64,000 nucleotides of DNA from Lutibacter sp. A80 (GTDB lineage Bacteria; Bacteroidota; Bacteroidia; Flavobacteriales; Flavobacteriaceae). Below are positions 1-14,773 of this stretch, in pieces (the stretch's first letter is position 1; each line of letters opens with the position of its first letter). The notes beneath the pieces are model-generated. The model was given only the letters and a program-made list of their open reading frames with translations, was not told the origin of the DNA and ran no database searches. A program made the position numbers and the translations under genes. The stretch is taken from contig NZ_CP092480.1 in assembly GCF_022429645.1 (NCBI RefSeq), positions 2,400,501 to 2,464,500 of the forward strand. Direction: 5' to 3'.

Positions 1-1400
1 CTGTTGCTGCAATACTTACCTTAGCCACATCTTCATCGGTAATCGTTACGGTTGCTACATCTTTCGATGCATCAATAGTCGCATTGGAATCTCCTGAAGT
101 AATAGCGTCTAAAGTAACAATCACTGTTTCACTTGCCTCTAAAATAGCATTATCTACAACATCTACTGCAATCGTTACGGATGTATTTCCTGCTGGAATC
201 GTTGCTGTTCCTGTTAATGCAATATAATCTTCCGTTGCATTTGCTGTACCGGTTACAGTGTAACTAACAACTGTAGCTATACCTGATGCATTACTGATAC
301 TTATTCTAAACTCACCATTATCATTTGGCTCACTTGCTGTCGCATCTGTTGCTGCAATACTTACCTTAGCCACATCTTCATCGGTAATCGTTACGGTTGC
401 TACATCTTTCGATGCATCAATAGTCGCATTGGAATCTCCTGAAGTAATAGCGTCTAAAGTAACAATCACTGTTTCACTTGCCTCTAAAATAGCATCGTTT
501 ACTACGGTAACAGCTATTGTATTTGATAAGTCTCCTGCTGGGATTGTTACGGTTCCACTTAATGGTGTATAATCTTCCGTTGCATTTGCTGTACCAGCTA
601 CAGTGTAACTGATTACTGTTGCTACATCACTAGCATTACTGATACTTATTGTAAATTCTCCATTATCACTTGGCTCACTTGCTGTCGCATCTGTTGCTGC
701 AATACTTACCTTAGCCACATCTTCATCGGTAACCGTTACGGTTGCTACATCTTTCGATGCATCAATAGTCGCATTGGAATCTCCTGAAGTAATAGCGTCT
801 AAAGTAACAATCACTGTTTCACTTGCCTCTAAAATAGCATCGTTTACTACGGCAACAGCTATTGTATTTGATAAGTCTCCTGCTGGGATTGTTACGGCTC
901 CACTTAATGCTGTATAATCTTCCGTTGCATTTGCTGTACCAGTTACAGTGTAACTGATTACTGTAGCTACATCACTAGCATTACTGATACTTATTGTAAA
1001 TTCTCCATTATCACTTGGCTCACTTGCTGTCGCATCTGTTGCTGCAATACTTACCTTAGCCACATCTTCATCGGTAATCGTTACGGTTGCTACATCTTTC
1101 GATGCATCAATAGTCGCATTGGAATCTCCTGAAGTAATAGCGTCTAAAGTAACAATCACTGTTTCACTTGCCTCTAAAATAGCATCGTTTATTACGGCAA
1201 CAGCTATTGTATTTGATAAGTCTCCTGCTGGGATTGTTACGGTTCCACTTAATGCTGTATAATCTTCCGTTGCATTTGCTGTACCAGTTACAGTGTAACT
1301 GATTACTGTAGCTACATCACTAGCATTGCTGATACTTATTGTAAATTCTCCATTATCACTTGGCTCACTTGCTGTCGCATCTGTTGTTGCAATACTTACA
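1..1400 (-). repeat. Tandem 345-bp Calx-beta repeats, nearly identical
   Basis: The motif GCTGCAATACTTACC recurs at 6, 351, 696 and 1041, and a variant occurs at 1386, an exact 345-bp (115-codon) period. The first about 140 bp of each unit is almost identical. The second half varies: copy 1 resembles the more distant unit near 2580-2740, while copies 2-4 resemble each other. This mosaic suggests unequal recombination or gene conversion within the gene. The array may continue past the left edge. Confidence 0.9.
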
Positions 1401-4400
1401 TTGGCTTCATCATTATCGGTAATCGTTCCTGTAGCCTCTCCTTTTCCTTCTGAAATCGTTATTGCTTGGCCATTTGAATCACTTAAAGTAATTATTCCTT
1501 TAAAAGTTTCTGTTGGTTCTAATATTAAATCTCCTAATATATCTACTGGAATAGCAACAGTTGTACTTCCTGCTGGTATGGTATAAGTAGTTCCACTTTG
1601 AGCAATAAAATCTGTTGTTGCTGTTGCTGAATCTGCGGTTGTAGAAAAACTTAACTCAACATCTTCTTGTGCTTCTCCATTCATTGTTACTAATAAATTC
1701 ATTTTCTGAGCACTCTCGGTCTCTACTATTGAATTATTGGCAATACTTATTGTATACACATCATCATCCTTAATTGTTCCAATGACTTGTGTATCGTAAG
1801 CAACTAATGCATTACTACTATTTGAGAAGTTTAAATAAAAACTTTCTATTGGTTCCGCAATAGTATCTTCTGTTGTTGGAACTGATATGGTGATAGATTC
1901 TTCTCCTGTTGATTCTGTTCCTGTAAAATTCAATGGCCCTGAAGTTGTTGAATAATCTAAATCATCTAAAGCAATGGCTGAATCATCTGCGGTTGCATAA
2001 TCTATACTTACACCTCCTTGAACATTTCCAGTTAAAACTACTGTAAATACTGCATTATTTCCTTCATCTACTGTTACATCTTCAACAGAAAGCGTAGCTG
2101 TATCATTATCATTCAATACTGCTGTTGCTTGATTATCAAATGTCACCAGTGTATTACTAATGTCACTTAAATTCAGTACAAAATTTTCCACTGCTTCTAA
2201 ATAACTATCATCATTTGTAGGAACTGTAACTGTATAAAACTCTGCATCAGTTCCTGTAAAAGTAAGTGTACTAGATGTGTTTGTATAATCACCTGGTTCA
2301 ATAGCTGACCCATCTGCGGTTGCATAATTAATAGTAAATCCGCCCTGAACGTCTCCTGTTAAGCTTACCGTAAATACGGCATCTGCTCCTTCTGTAACTG
2401 TAATATCTCCAATTGCTAAGGAAGCTGCATCATTATCTGAAATGGTTACTGTTGCTTCATCATTATTAGTATCAATACTAGTATCAGCATCACCTGAAGA
2501 AATCGTATTTAAAGTTGCAATTACTGTTTCAGATGTTTCTAAGATATCATCTTCTTTAACATCTACTGCTATAGTTACAGATGTCTGTCCTGCTGGAATC
2601 GTTGCTGTTCCTGTTAATGCTGTATAATCAACCGTTGCATCTGCTGTACCGGTTACGGTGTAACTTACATCCGTATCAACATCACTGGCATTACTGATAC
2701 TTATTGTAAACTCACCATTATCACTTGGCTCACTCGCTGTTGCATCTGTTGCTGCAATGCTTACTAATGCCGTATCTTCATCATCTATAGTAACTGTGGC
2801 TTCATTTGTTATTCCTACTGAAATATCTGCATCACCAGAAGTAATAGCGTCTAAAGTAACAATCACTGTTTCACTTGCCTCTAAAATATCATTATCTACA
2901 ACTAAAACATCTATTGTTGCTGATGTACTTCCTGCTGGAATTGTTACGGTTCCGGTTAAAGTAGCATAATCTGTTGCTGAAGTTGCATCCCCTGAAATTG
3001 TATAACTGATTACAGTTTCAGTTGAAGATGCTAAGCCCATACTTACCGTAAACTGTCCGTCTGTACTTGGCTCGCTTGCTGTTGCTTTATTTGCTGTAAT
3101 ATTTACCGTAGTTTTATCATTATCGGTAATTGTACCTAAACCACTAGCATCTGAAAAAGTTATTAATCTTCCTCCAAAGTCATTTTCACTTAAATTAACT
3201 GTAAAGGTTTCTGTTGGTTCTAAAATATCATCGCCATTAACAACTATTGTTATGGTTTGTTCTTCATCTTTTGCTCCACTAAAAGTGATAGTATCCGTTT
3301 GGTAAATATAATCTAAACCAGCTAAGGCATCAATATTAGCAGTTGTGTAGTTTACAGAGAATGGACCATCGGTAGATTTTCCATTATGTGTTACTGTAAA
3401 TACATAATCTACTGTTGCTCCTCCATCATCTTCTACTTTTGTAACATCATCAATAGTTAAAGTAACCTCATCATTATCTATAATATTTCCAATCCCTGTT
3501 GAAATTGGTCCATTATTTAAAGTTACATTTTGACTGTTAGTTACTAATGAACTTAAAATACCACTAAATAATTCTGTTGGCTCAGCAATATCATCATCTG
3601 TAATAGTTACAGAAACTGTTTGTGGGTTAGATTTTGAACCTCCAAAAGTTAATGTGTCTGAAGAAATAGCATCATAATCTGAACTTGAAAGTGCGGAACC
3701 CTCTGATGTTGAAAATATAACTGTTACTTCATTTTGAATTTCTAAACTAGATGTAATTGTAAAATCTGCTGTACCACTAGCAACATCTTCATTCACGGTA
3801 AATCCAGCAATTGAAATAACTGCATTATCATCATCATTAATAGTACTTGTTGCTGTAGCTGTACCAATAGAAACTTGTTGACCATTAGCATTTACTAATG
3901 AAATTGTACCTGTAAATGATTCTTGAGGTTCAGTAATTACATCTCCAAGTACATTTACTGGAATATTAACAAATAAATCACCCGGGGAAATGGTATATAG
4001 TTCATTTGTTTGCGCTGTAAAATCTGTATCAGTTGCTGTACCATTTATTGTTGTAAACGAAATAACAATTTCTTCTTGAGCGGCAATATCTATCCTTGCT
4101 TCAAAATTATGTAATATGTTTCCATTTTCTTCAAAAGCTGTAAAACCAACTAAATTTATTGCTGTTACTGGATCATTATCTGTAATTGTTCCTATACCTT
4201 GTGCTTTAACTATTGATGCGCTACCTGTACTTAATATATTACTTAAATCAACTGTATATGTTTCGGTTGGTTCAGCAATTAAATTATCAATTATAGGAAT
4301 TGTAATTGTTTGTGTATCTCCTGTTATTGAACCTGCTGGGAATGTTACTGCAGTTCCTAAAGTTCCTGCAGTTAATGTATAATCGGATGGTTGGTTTGCA

Positions 4401-7400
4401 GGGTTTGCTCCTGTACCATCATTTGTTGTAAAGTCTACTGTTAATGCATCTTGAATATGCCCCGTTAAGGTTACCGTAAATACTGCTGTACCACTAGCAA
4501 CATCTTCCGTTACTGTTACATCATTAATAACAACGCTTGCAGCATCATTATCTGTAATAGTACTTGTTGCTGTTGGTGTTGGAATAGTTATTGCCTGACT
4601 ATTTGCAACTAAATTACTTAATGTTCCTTTTAATGTTTCTGAAGGTTCTACTAAATCATCATTATTAATAGTAACTTCTACAGTTTGAACTAAATCCTTT
4701 GTACCACCAAAAGTACGCGTAGTTGTGCCAACGGCTGTATAATCTGAACCTGCTAAGGCATTTCCTATAGCTGTTGCAAAATCTACCGTAAATTCATTTT
4801 GAACATTTCTACTAAGGGTTATTGTGAATACTGCTGTACCTGCAGCTTCATCAACATTAAATCCTGAAATTGAAAGTATTGCTGGATCGTTATCTTCAAT
4901 TGTATAAGTTGCTGTTGGTTTAGTTAAGGTAACTTGTTGCGCATTATAATTATTTTCACTAATTACTGCTGTAAATGTTTCTTCTGGTTCTGTTATATCA
5001 TCACCTAAAACATCTATTGGGATATTTACTGATGTGCTATCCGCTGGAATTGTTATTGTTGTGTATGTAGGTGTTGTATAATCATTTCCATTTAATGCTG
5101 TTCCTTCAGAAGTATCATAATTAAGTACAATGTCTTTTTCAGCAGCAATATTTGTACTTACAATATAATTGATTGTTTGAGTTCCGTCTGTTTCAGTTAC
5201 TGTTTTATCTTCTAATGTTATTTCAACAATATCATTATCTTCTATAGTCGCTGTTGCAACATCTCCTTCTACTGTAAATTCAACTTGTTGATTATTCTTA
5301 TTATTTATAGTAATAGTACCTGTGAATGTTTCTGTAGGTTCTGCAATTTCATCACCTGCAATAGTTGTTGCTAAAATATTTACATTCGCTGTTGAAAATG
5401 CTGGTAAATTAACATCTACATCAGATTGAGCTGTGAAATCACTTAGTGAAGTAGCTGTACCATTAGAGGTTGCAAACTTTAATAAAATTGGATATTGTGA
5501 TTGAATATTTTGACTTACATAAAAATTAGCTGTTTGCGGTGCTTCTGTTTCAGTAATTGTCGCAAAACTATGTAAGGTTAATTCTACAATGTCATTATCT
5601 ATAATTGTACCTAATCCCTCAGCATCAGAAAAACTAACTTTAGATTGCCCCGATGCGTTTAAATCTGTAAGATTAATATTGTAAGTTTCTGTAGGTTCTG
5701 CAATTGTATTTTCTACAATAGTAACATCAATACTTTTTGTTGTTCCATTTATTGAACCTGCTTCAAAAACAATTGGTGTTGAATTAATTGCGACATAATC
5801 ACTTGTAGCTTCTGCTGAAATATTGGCTGTAGCATAATTAAAAGAAACTGCTTCTTGAATTTCACCTGTTAACGTTACTGTAAATGTTGCTGTTCCATCA
5901 GCTTCATTTACTTCTACATCATCAATTGCCAAGGTTGCCGAATCGTCATTTGTGATGATTCCTGTTCCGATAGTATTCCCAAAAGTTATAGCACGTCCAT
6001 TATTTACCAAGTTACTTAATTCAACAGTAAATGTTTCATCAAGTTCTACTTTTGTATTTCCATTTACAAGTACCGTTATAGTTTTTGTAGTTTCTCCAGG
6101 AGCAAAAGTTAAAGTTCCTGATTTTTCAACATAATCTGAATCTTCAATAGTTGTTGCATTCTCATCTGCTGTTGTGTAATCTACTTTTACCTCAGCGTCT
6201 GAAATTTTTGATAAGGTAACTGTAAAATCATAGTTTGTAGTTCCACTATTCCCTTCATTATGAGTTACGGAATTTACAATAGCTACGGTTGGTGTATCAT
6301 CATTAGTAATGGTTCCAACGGCAGAATCTTGAGCAAATGTAATTGCTGTACTTGGTGCACTTACTGGTACTATATTACTTAAATTTACTTTGAATGTTTC
6401 ATCTAATTCTACCTTTTCATCTCCGTTGATAGTAACATCTATAGTTTTAGTTTCATTTGTTGTTCCTTCAAATGTTAAAGTACCAGAACTTGCAACATAA
6501 TCTGAGTCTGTTGTTGTAGCAGTATCGTCGGCAGTTGTATAGTCTACTGAAAGTCCGTCTTCAACATCCATACTTAAGGTTACGTTAAAAGTTAAGGTTT
6601 GTGTTCCAGAATGTCCTTCCGTAATAGTTTTATCTGCAATTGAAAGTGTTGCATTATCATCATTAGTAATGGTACCAATTCCTGTTTGTGCAGCGGAATT
6701 TATGGTAATATTTTTACCAGGAGCATTTACAGATGATAATACTACATTAAAAGTTTCGTTACTTTCAACAGCTGTATCTCCATTTACTTCAATTGTAATG
6801 GTTTGAGTTTCTCCAATACTTCCACTTCCTCCAGTAAAGTTAACAAGACCTCCACCAGCAGTAAAATCGGTTGGTGCTTTTGCTATACCATTTTGTGTAT
6901 AGAATGAAACGCTATAACCGCCAACTACCTCAGCTCCAGAATGTGTTACTATAAATTCGAAATTGGTTGTTCCACTATTTGTTTCAACTTGAGTAACACC
7001 TTCTATTGATAAAAATGCTGCATCATTGTCTTCATTATTTACAGAGACATCTTCTGGGTCTAGTAAGTCGTAATTGCTATCAATTGTTAATAATTCATTT
7101 ACCGTATTTTCAATAGTATACGCAATTGTACCATCAACTAAACTATCATCAACACCTGTAACTGTAATAGTTTGTGGAATATTCCAATTTAAATTAGTAA
7201 ATGTTAATTGTGATAAATTTACAGTACCTTCTGCAATATTGTTACTTGCAATATCTACAACTACAACTTGGGTTTGATCTAAGTCTGTACCTGGTTTACT
7301 TGTTAAAACCACCGTAAATGTTGCTGTTCCTCCAGCTTCAGTGGTTGTTAATGTTGTTGGTGTTACAATAAACCCTGCAGTATCGTTATCATTATTTACA

Positions 7401-10400
7401 ACTGCAACATCATCAACAACCATTGTATTGTAATTTGGATCGGTTGAAGCAGCCGCACTAGTAACAATAGTATAACCAACATTTCCATCAACTATGTTAT
7501 CATCTTTACCTGTTACAGTAACAGTTTGTGGTGAATTCCAATTATTTGCATCAAAAGTTAATGTACTTGTTGAAACTGTTCCTTCAGTAGTATCACTACT
7601 TATTAAGGTAATTGTAACATCGTGTGTTGGTTCTGTATCTAATACAACTGTAAATGTTGCTTCTCCTCCAGCTTCAGTAGTTGGACCACTTATTGTTGAA
7701 ACCGTCACCCCAGCTGTATCATTATCTATATTAGTTACACTTACATCGGCAGGATCAACATTTTCGTACCCTGATAAATCATCAGTTAAGCCTTTGTTTG
7801 TTGTTAAAACTATGGTATAAGGAATATCTCCATCGTCCACATTGTCATCTACACCAGTTACCGTTACAGTTTGTGGTTGATCCCAATTATCTGCATCAAA
7901 AGTTAATTTATTTGTACTAACTGTTCCTTCTGTTAAATCATTACTATCAACATCAAATACAACATCTCCTGTTGGTGCAAAAGGTAATACAACTGTAAAT
8001 GTTGCAGTGCCACCAGATTCAGTAGTTGGACCACTTATTTCTGAAACTAAAACTGTATTATCAGCTAACGCATTTACAGTAACAGTAAAACTACAAGTTT
8101 CTGTATTTCCTGCTGCATCTTTAACTGTATAAGTTACTGTTGATGTTCCTAATTTAAAATTATAAACTACAAGCGGATTAATACCCCCAGAAGTAGGATC
8201 CGGTATAGATCCTGTAGCCTCTAGTTCTATGATACCTGCTCCAGTTATAGCCCAACTTAATTCTGTTACAGCACAATTATCACCATAAATTGGTGCTATT
8301 ATACCCGAGATAAGTGTACCTAAACCTTCAGCAGTTGCTGCATCTTGCGTTATATTGTTTTGACATGTAATTGATGGGGCCTGATTATCTGTAACAACCA
8401 CATCAAAACTTACTGTTCCTGCATTTGGTATTGTTGCATGGTCTGCAACAATCCAAGTAACTGTTGTTGTTCCTTTTTCAAATACTTGACCGTTTAAAGT
8501 TGTATTTAGAGGGTTATTTAACAGAATTGTTGCTCCGGTTAATGCGTAGGTTATAGTTGGAGCCGTATCACAATTATCTGTTGGATCCCATGAATCATCT
8601 GTATGTGTATATGTACAAACATTTGCATCAACTACTTTATTTTTATCATTTAAATCATCTAAAGTTGGTGCTTCTGTGTCTTCAACTGTTACTGTTGTTG
8701 AAATAACATCTGAATTTCCAGCAGCGTCTGTTACTTTTAACCAAACTGTATTTGGACTAGTTGTAATGTCATCACATTCAAATTCTACTGATTCACCATA
8801 ACCACTTAATTCACTTTTTGAAATTTGATAAGTAACAATTCCACAATTATCTGAAGAGTTATTATCAATTTGAGAAGGAACAACCTCTACTTTACCATTT
8901 CTTCCTAATGCTACAGTTGCAGTTTGTGCACTAGCTGTAGGATTTTCATTATCTTTTACATTTACTGTAAATGAACAAGTTTCAGAATTTCCTGAAGCAT
9001 CTTTTGCTGTCCAGGTAATTGTTGTAATACCTTTTTGAAATACAACTCCATTAAGATCTGTTCCAGTAGCAGGAGAAGCTCCATTATTTGCGGAATATGT
9101 AATTGTTGGTGTTGCACCATCACAATTATCGGTTGCAGTAGCATTCCAATTCAAAGTTGAACCATCATGTGTATAAGTACACTCTCCTGAATCTGTATCA
9201 ACAATTTGTTCTCCTGAAACAGGGCAATCAATCTCTGGAGCTGTTATATCTTCAACTGTTACTAATGCAGTCGCTGTTGAAACATTGCCATTTTCATCAG
9301 TAACTGTTAATGTAACTGTATTAGTTGCTACATTTGCACCTAAATTAGTACAATCAAAATCTGTTTTATCTATAGCTAAACTTGCTATTCCACAACTATC
9401 ATTTGAACTATTATCTATTTGAGCTGCTGTAATTGTAGCATTTCCTGAAGCATCTAATTCAACAGTAATATCTTGTGTTTTTGCTATTGGTTTTACTTTA
9501 TCTACAACAGTTATAGTTGTTTTACAAATAGCTGTATTTTCTGCTATATCTGTTACTGTTAAAGTTACCTCGTTAGCACCTATATTGGTACAATTAAACG
9601 TATTTGGTGAAACTGTACGCGTTACAATTGAACAATTATCCGTTGAACCTGCTGAAATGGTATTTATATCTGCTTCAGATAAAGTATAAGTTCCTGCTGT
9701 ACTTAATTCAACTGTAATTGATGTACATGCTGCTACTGGAGCAATCTCATCTTCAACAGTTACTGTTGCATTACAAGTTGATTCATTACCACTTGTATCT
9801 GTAACTGTTAACTTAACAATATTATCCCCATAATCTGCACAAGTAAATGCTGTTTTACTTGCTACAATACTTTGTATTCCACAACTATCATTAGAACCAT
9901 TGTCAATATCAGCTGCTACTATTGAAGCGTTTCCTAAAGCATCTAATTGAATATTAATATTTTGACAAATAGCTGTTGGTAATTGATTGTCTTCAACTGT
10001 AACTGTATAAGAACATTGTACTGAATTATTAGATCCATCAATGGCTGTCCAAGTTACCGTAGTAGTTCCTTTATTAAATTCTTGTCCGTTTAGTGTTGTA
10101 TTTGCTGAATCATCTGCAAGAACAGTAGCTCCAGATAACGCATAGGTTAAACTTGAAATAGAACCACAAATATCTGTTGCAGTAGCATCCCAAGCTGTAT
10201 TATTGTGCGTATACGTACAAGTATTAAGGTCTGTATCAACAGTTTTGTTAGTTGTACAAGTAATTATTGGCTCTACACTATCTTCAACTGTTACTGTTGC
10301 AGTAGTTGTAGAAATATTGTTGTTGTTATCCGTAACGGTTAATGTAACAGTATTTGCACCTAAATTACTACAATCAAAATCTGTTTTATCTATAGCTAAA

Positions 10401-13400
10401 CTTGCTATTCCACAAGCATCATTAGAATCATTATTAATATCAGCTGCTTCAATACTTGCATTTCCTGAAGCATCTAACTGAACAATAATATCTTGTGCAA
10501 TTGCAGTTGGATTTATGTTATCTACAATTGTAACTATGGCTGTACAAGTATCAGATTTTCCTGAAGTATCCGTAACTGTTAAAGTTACCTCGTTAGTACC
10601 AATATTAGTACAATCAAAAGTTGAAATACTTGGCGTATATGTTAATTCGCAGTTATCATAAGAACCATTATCTATATCTAATCCTGTTATGGTTGCTTCT
10701 CCATTATCATCTAAATAAACTACAATATTTTTACATACTGCAACAGGATTTATATCATCTTCAATAGTAACTGTAGTATTACAAGTTGCACTATTTCCAT
10801 TAACATCGGTTACTGTTAATGTTACTGTATTTTCTCCAAAATTAGTACAATCAAAATCTGTTTGACTTGCCGTAATAGTTGCTATTCCACAGGTATCACT
10901 TGATCCATTATTTATATCTGCAGCTGTAATGGTTGCATTACCCGATGCATCTAATTTTAATGTTATTGGTTTGCATAAAGCAGTTGGTGGTGTTACATCT
11001 TGAACAGTAACGGTTGCATCACAGGTAGAAACATTTCCGTAAATATCGGTTACTGTTAAAACTACCGGATTTTCTCCAACATCTACACAACTAAATGAAT
11101 TTGTAGAGATTTGATAAGTAATAGTTCCACTAGGATCTGTTGAACCGTTATCAATATCGGCTGCAACAATTGAAGCATTTCCGGTAGCATCTAGATCTAC
11201 AGTAATATTTTGACAAATGGCAGTTGGCCCTTCATTATCTTCAATAATAATTTGGTAAGAACCCGTATTACTGTTACCATATATATCTGTTGCTGTCCAA
11301 ACCACATTATGAGTTCCAACAGTAAAACTTTCTCCAATAATACTTGTAGTAGTATCCGTTCCAACGGCAGTTGCTCCATCAATAGAATAGGTAATTGTTT
11401 CTAAAGTACAATTGTCTGTTATTGGAATATCCCAAGCACTATCTGCTACACTTGTAGCTGTATAAGTATCTATACCTGAATCTAAATTTCTTGTTTGTGT
11501 TGCTACAGGGATTATTGTTGGGTTTTCAGTATCTGTAATAGTAAACATAGTAGTACAAGTAGCACTTTCATTATTACTGGAATCATACAATTTCCAAAGT
11601 ACTTCTGTTGGATTTGCAGTTGTTCCAACAGGAATTTGCGCGCCCACTAAAGTAGTATGAACATCCGTTCCAACTTCTGCGCCTCCATTAATAGAATAGG
11701 TTAATTTAGAAGTTGATGCATTATCATTAAGATCATACGGGTCGAATTCTGAACTTGTTACAGTAAAAAAACAAGATCCAATATCTGCATTTCTACTAAC
11801 CTCTGCATCTGCACAACTATTAATAATAGGATCTTCAATATCTTTTACAATAACATCAATGGTACACGATGCTGTATTTCCACTTTCATCTGTGGCAGTC
11901 CAAATAACAGGTGTAGTTCCTACTGGGAATGTTTCTCCTGCAAGTGTCTCATCATTATTATAATTATTTTCTAAAGTAACTTCACAATTGTCTGAAAAAC
12001 TTGTTGGGTCAAATTCTGTACCACTAGTAGTATAAAAAGCTTCCCCAGTATCTGTATTTCTATTAAATTGATCACCTGTAGGACAAGCTATTTCGGGGTC
12101 TTGATTATCTGTAACTGTAATATTAAACTTATATATAAAAGAGTTTCCAGATTCATCAACCACAAAGTAGGTTACTTCTGTATCACCTACAAGAAAATTA
12201 TATCCAGGAACGGCTTCAGAAGGCGAAACTGTAATTACAAGATCTTCTTGAGCGGTAACATTATCAATAAATGTTGGAGGTATATAATTAACTTGTGCAG
12301 TACAATCATCAATACCTGTATCTACAGAAACACTTGAAGGAGCTGTTTCTAAGCGTGGTAATTCTGTATCTACAATATTTACGTAGAAATTTGCAGTTCC
12401 AACATTACCACTATCATCAGTAGCAGTCCAAGTTACTGAGTTTCCACCCATTTGCATTTCTTCATTATCTAAAGTAGATACTCCAAATTCATTTACTATT
12501 TTAGTTACAATTCCACAGTTATCTGTTGCAGTAACATCATCAAACTCTCCATCCTTTACAGTATAATAATTTTTATTAGGATCTGTACTTCTAATTTGAT
12601 TTCCTGGCACAACCAAAATTGGTGGTTCATCATCGGTGATTGTTAATATAAATGAGCAAGTTGCTGTTTGATTGTTAGTATCAGTAGCTGTCCAAGTAAT
12701 TTCAATTTCACCGGTTGTTCCTGCTCCTTGCCCTCTAGGTATGCTAACTCCAGAAAGTGTATTAGTACCTGTTACTGGTAGACCTGTTTCAGGATTTATA
12801 AAACTCCAAGTTAACGTAGGTGTGCTACAATTATCATTAAACGCAGTTACGTCAAATTCATTCCCTACTACTTTATATGAACATGTACCTGCATTTGCGC
12901 TTCTTGTTGGATTTTCAGTTAAGCAAGATAATGTAGGTGGCGTATCGGTAATAACTACATCAAAAGAGCAGGTAGCTATATTTCCATTATTATCTGTTGC
13001 TGTATAGGTAACTGTTGTTGTTCCAACACTAAATAAAGTTCCTGGAGAATGTGTTGATGTAAAAGATTTCATACCACTACAAGCATCAGTTGCTATAAGT
13101 GAAGGCCAAGAAACCGCAACTTGACAACCACTACCGGCTGCAACTGCTGTTATTTCTGCAGGGCAATTTGATATTACAGGCGCTTCATTATCGTATACTG
13201 TAACTTTTTGATTGTGTATTGTTGTATTACCAGATTCATCTGTTAATACCCATCTTACATTTGTTGTTCCTAATAAAAATGTTGCAGGCGCATTGTTTGT
13301 AATTGTAATAGCTTCGGGAGCTGTACAATTATCGGTTGCTGTTGGCGGTGTTAATGTAAATGTTTTGGTACAAGTACCAGCATCTACATCTACAGTTACG

Positions 13401-14773
13401 TCTTCAAAAGGCGTATCTAAAATAGGTGCTTCTTCATCTTTAACCGTAAAAGTAAAACTACAGGTTTCAGAATATAAAGTACCTCCTATTGTTTGAGTTG
13501 CTGTCCAAGTTATGGTATTTGTACCTTTAGGAATGGTTGCTCCAGCTAACGTTGTATTTGAAGGCGCTCCAGCTAAATCGTGCCTCATTGTTCTTCCATC
13601 TCCAGAAATTGATACAAATGTTGCATCATAAATTGTACTTCCTGTTGGAACTGTATAACCACATGCTCCAATAGCTGTTGTTTGAGTAACATTATTCGGA
13701 CAACTAATAATTGGTTTAAAAGAATCTACTACAGTTACATTTACATCACAAGTAGTTGTATTAGCTGGATTTGTATCTTTAGCTGTCCAAGTAATTGTAT
13801 GATCTCCTATTGCTAATTGTGTTCCATTTAAATACTCTGTTTCTGTTAAACTGTTAGTGTATGAAACTTCACAATTATCAGAAACTGCCGGTGTAAATTC
13901 ACTACCTACTACTGTATAATATTCTACATAAGGATTATTATATTCTCTATAATAGGTTTCTGTTGGGCAATTAATTACAGGCGCTTCATCATCTGTAACT
14001 GTAACTTTTTGCGTGTGATATACATAATTACCTCTTGCATCTCTTGCACTCCAGTAAATAGGTGTTTCACCAACATTAAAAGATGTTGGACTTGTTGATG
14101 GTGTAATTTCAGTTGAATCATCGCAATTATCAGTTGCTGTAGGTGTTCCAACAACAACATTTGTTGCTGTACAACTTCCAGCGTCTGCACTAACTGTAAT
14201 ATCTTCAGGCCAATTTACTTGTGGATCTTCTTTATCTATAATTCGTATATCATAAGTACAACATTCATTAGTGTCTGTACCATTAGTAGCTGTCCAAGTA
14301 ACAGTAGTGATTCCTTTATTTAAAACCACACCATCTAAACTAGAACCAGTACCTGTTGTTTTTCCACTTAAAGTATACGCAAGCGTTGTTCCAGCTGTAC
14401 TTGTTGAAATATCTAATTCTGCACCACTAACTGTATATGTACAAAAACCTGGGTCGGTATCTCTGGTTTGGTATCCTTTGCATTCTACTGCTGGCGGATC
14501 ATCTGAATTAATGGTTACTGTCGTTGTACAAGTTACAACATTCCCTGATGCATCGGTTAAAGTCCAAGTAACATCCGTAGTAGTTCCCGCTGCAAATGTT
14601 GCTCCAGCTAAAGTACTAGAACTATTAATATTATTTACAACTGTAACATTACTAGCACCTGAACAGTCAGTAATATTATATGGATCAAACTCTTTACCAT
14701 TTACTGTATAATCTCCAGAATCAACTTGTCTACAAATTTCACCAGTATTACCAGAATCATCAAAATCTCCAGG
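1..14773 (-). CDS. Giant HYR/Calx-beta repeat surface protein, C-terminal continuation (no own start, runs off left edge)
   Basis: This is one uninterrupted minus-strand frame, in phase with the gene that starts at 20845 and separated from it only by the TGA at 14774-14776. I checked the frame near 14222, 12002, 9002, 7022, 5042 and 2, and each reads as repeat protein. From the N-terminal side: HYR-type units of about 85 residues with conserved Cys and DNC motifs (to about 8100); three units with an EGTVSxxxLTFxxxNWxxPQTVTVTG core (about 8060-7030); then about 20 Calx-beta-like units of about 115 residues ending in TDND-type motifs. Such proteins in Flavobacteriia are exported adhesins, and the expected C-terminal sorting domain lies outside the window. 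There is no start codon with a credible upstream context, so this is the downstream part of a broken gene, not a separate gene. The family role is inferred from domain type only; the ligand is unknown. Confidence 0.85.
28..7022 (-). repeat. Array of about 20 Calx-beta-like domains
   Basis: Unit boundaries are marked on the plus strand by TCATTATC-type strings (reverse complement encodes NDN/DND) at about 7022, 6655, 6295, 5945, 5590, 5230, 4885, 4545, 4172, 3825, 3470, 3113, 2785, 2430, 2113, 1760, 1408, 1063, 718, 373 and 28. Each unit has the Calx-beta pattern: an ATFTVTL strand, then a DY/TxxxGTLTF block, then IxVxIxxDxxxExxETF. Calx-beta folds usually bind Ca2+ through acidic loops. I see no Cys codons in the units I translated, unlike the HYR part. 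Confidence 0.8.

Noticed and set aside
1-1400. CRISPR array suggested by regular repeats
   Set aside because: The period is 345 bp, the repeats are coding and in frame, and there are no short repeats with unique spacers.
1-8100. Plus-strand ORFs across the giant adhesin genes
   Set aside because: They are low-complexity antisense images of Thr/Val/Asp-rich repeats (Ser, Val, Ile-rich products) and follow the repeat period of the minus-strand gene.
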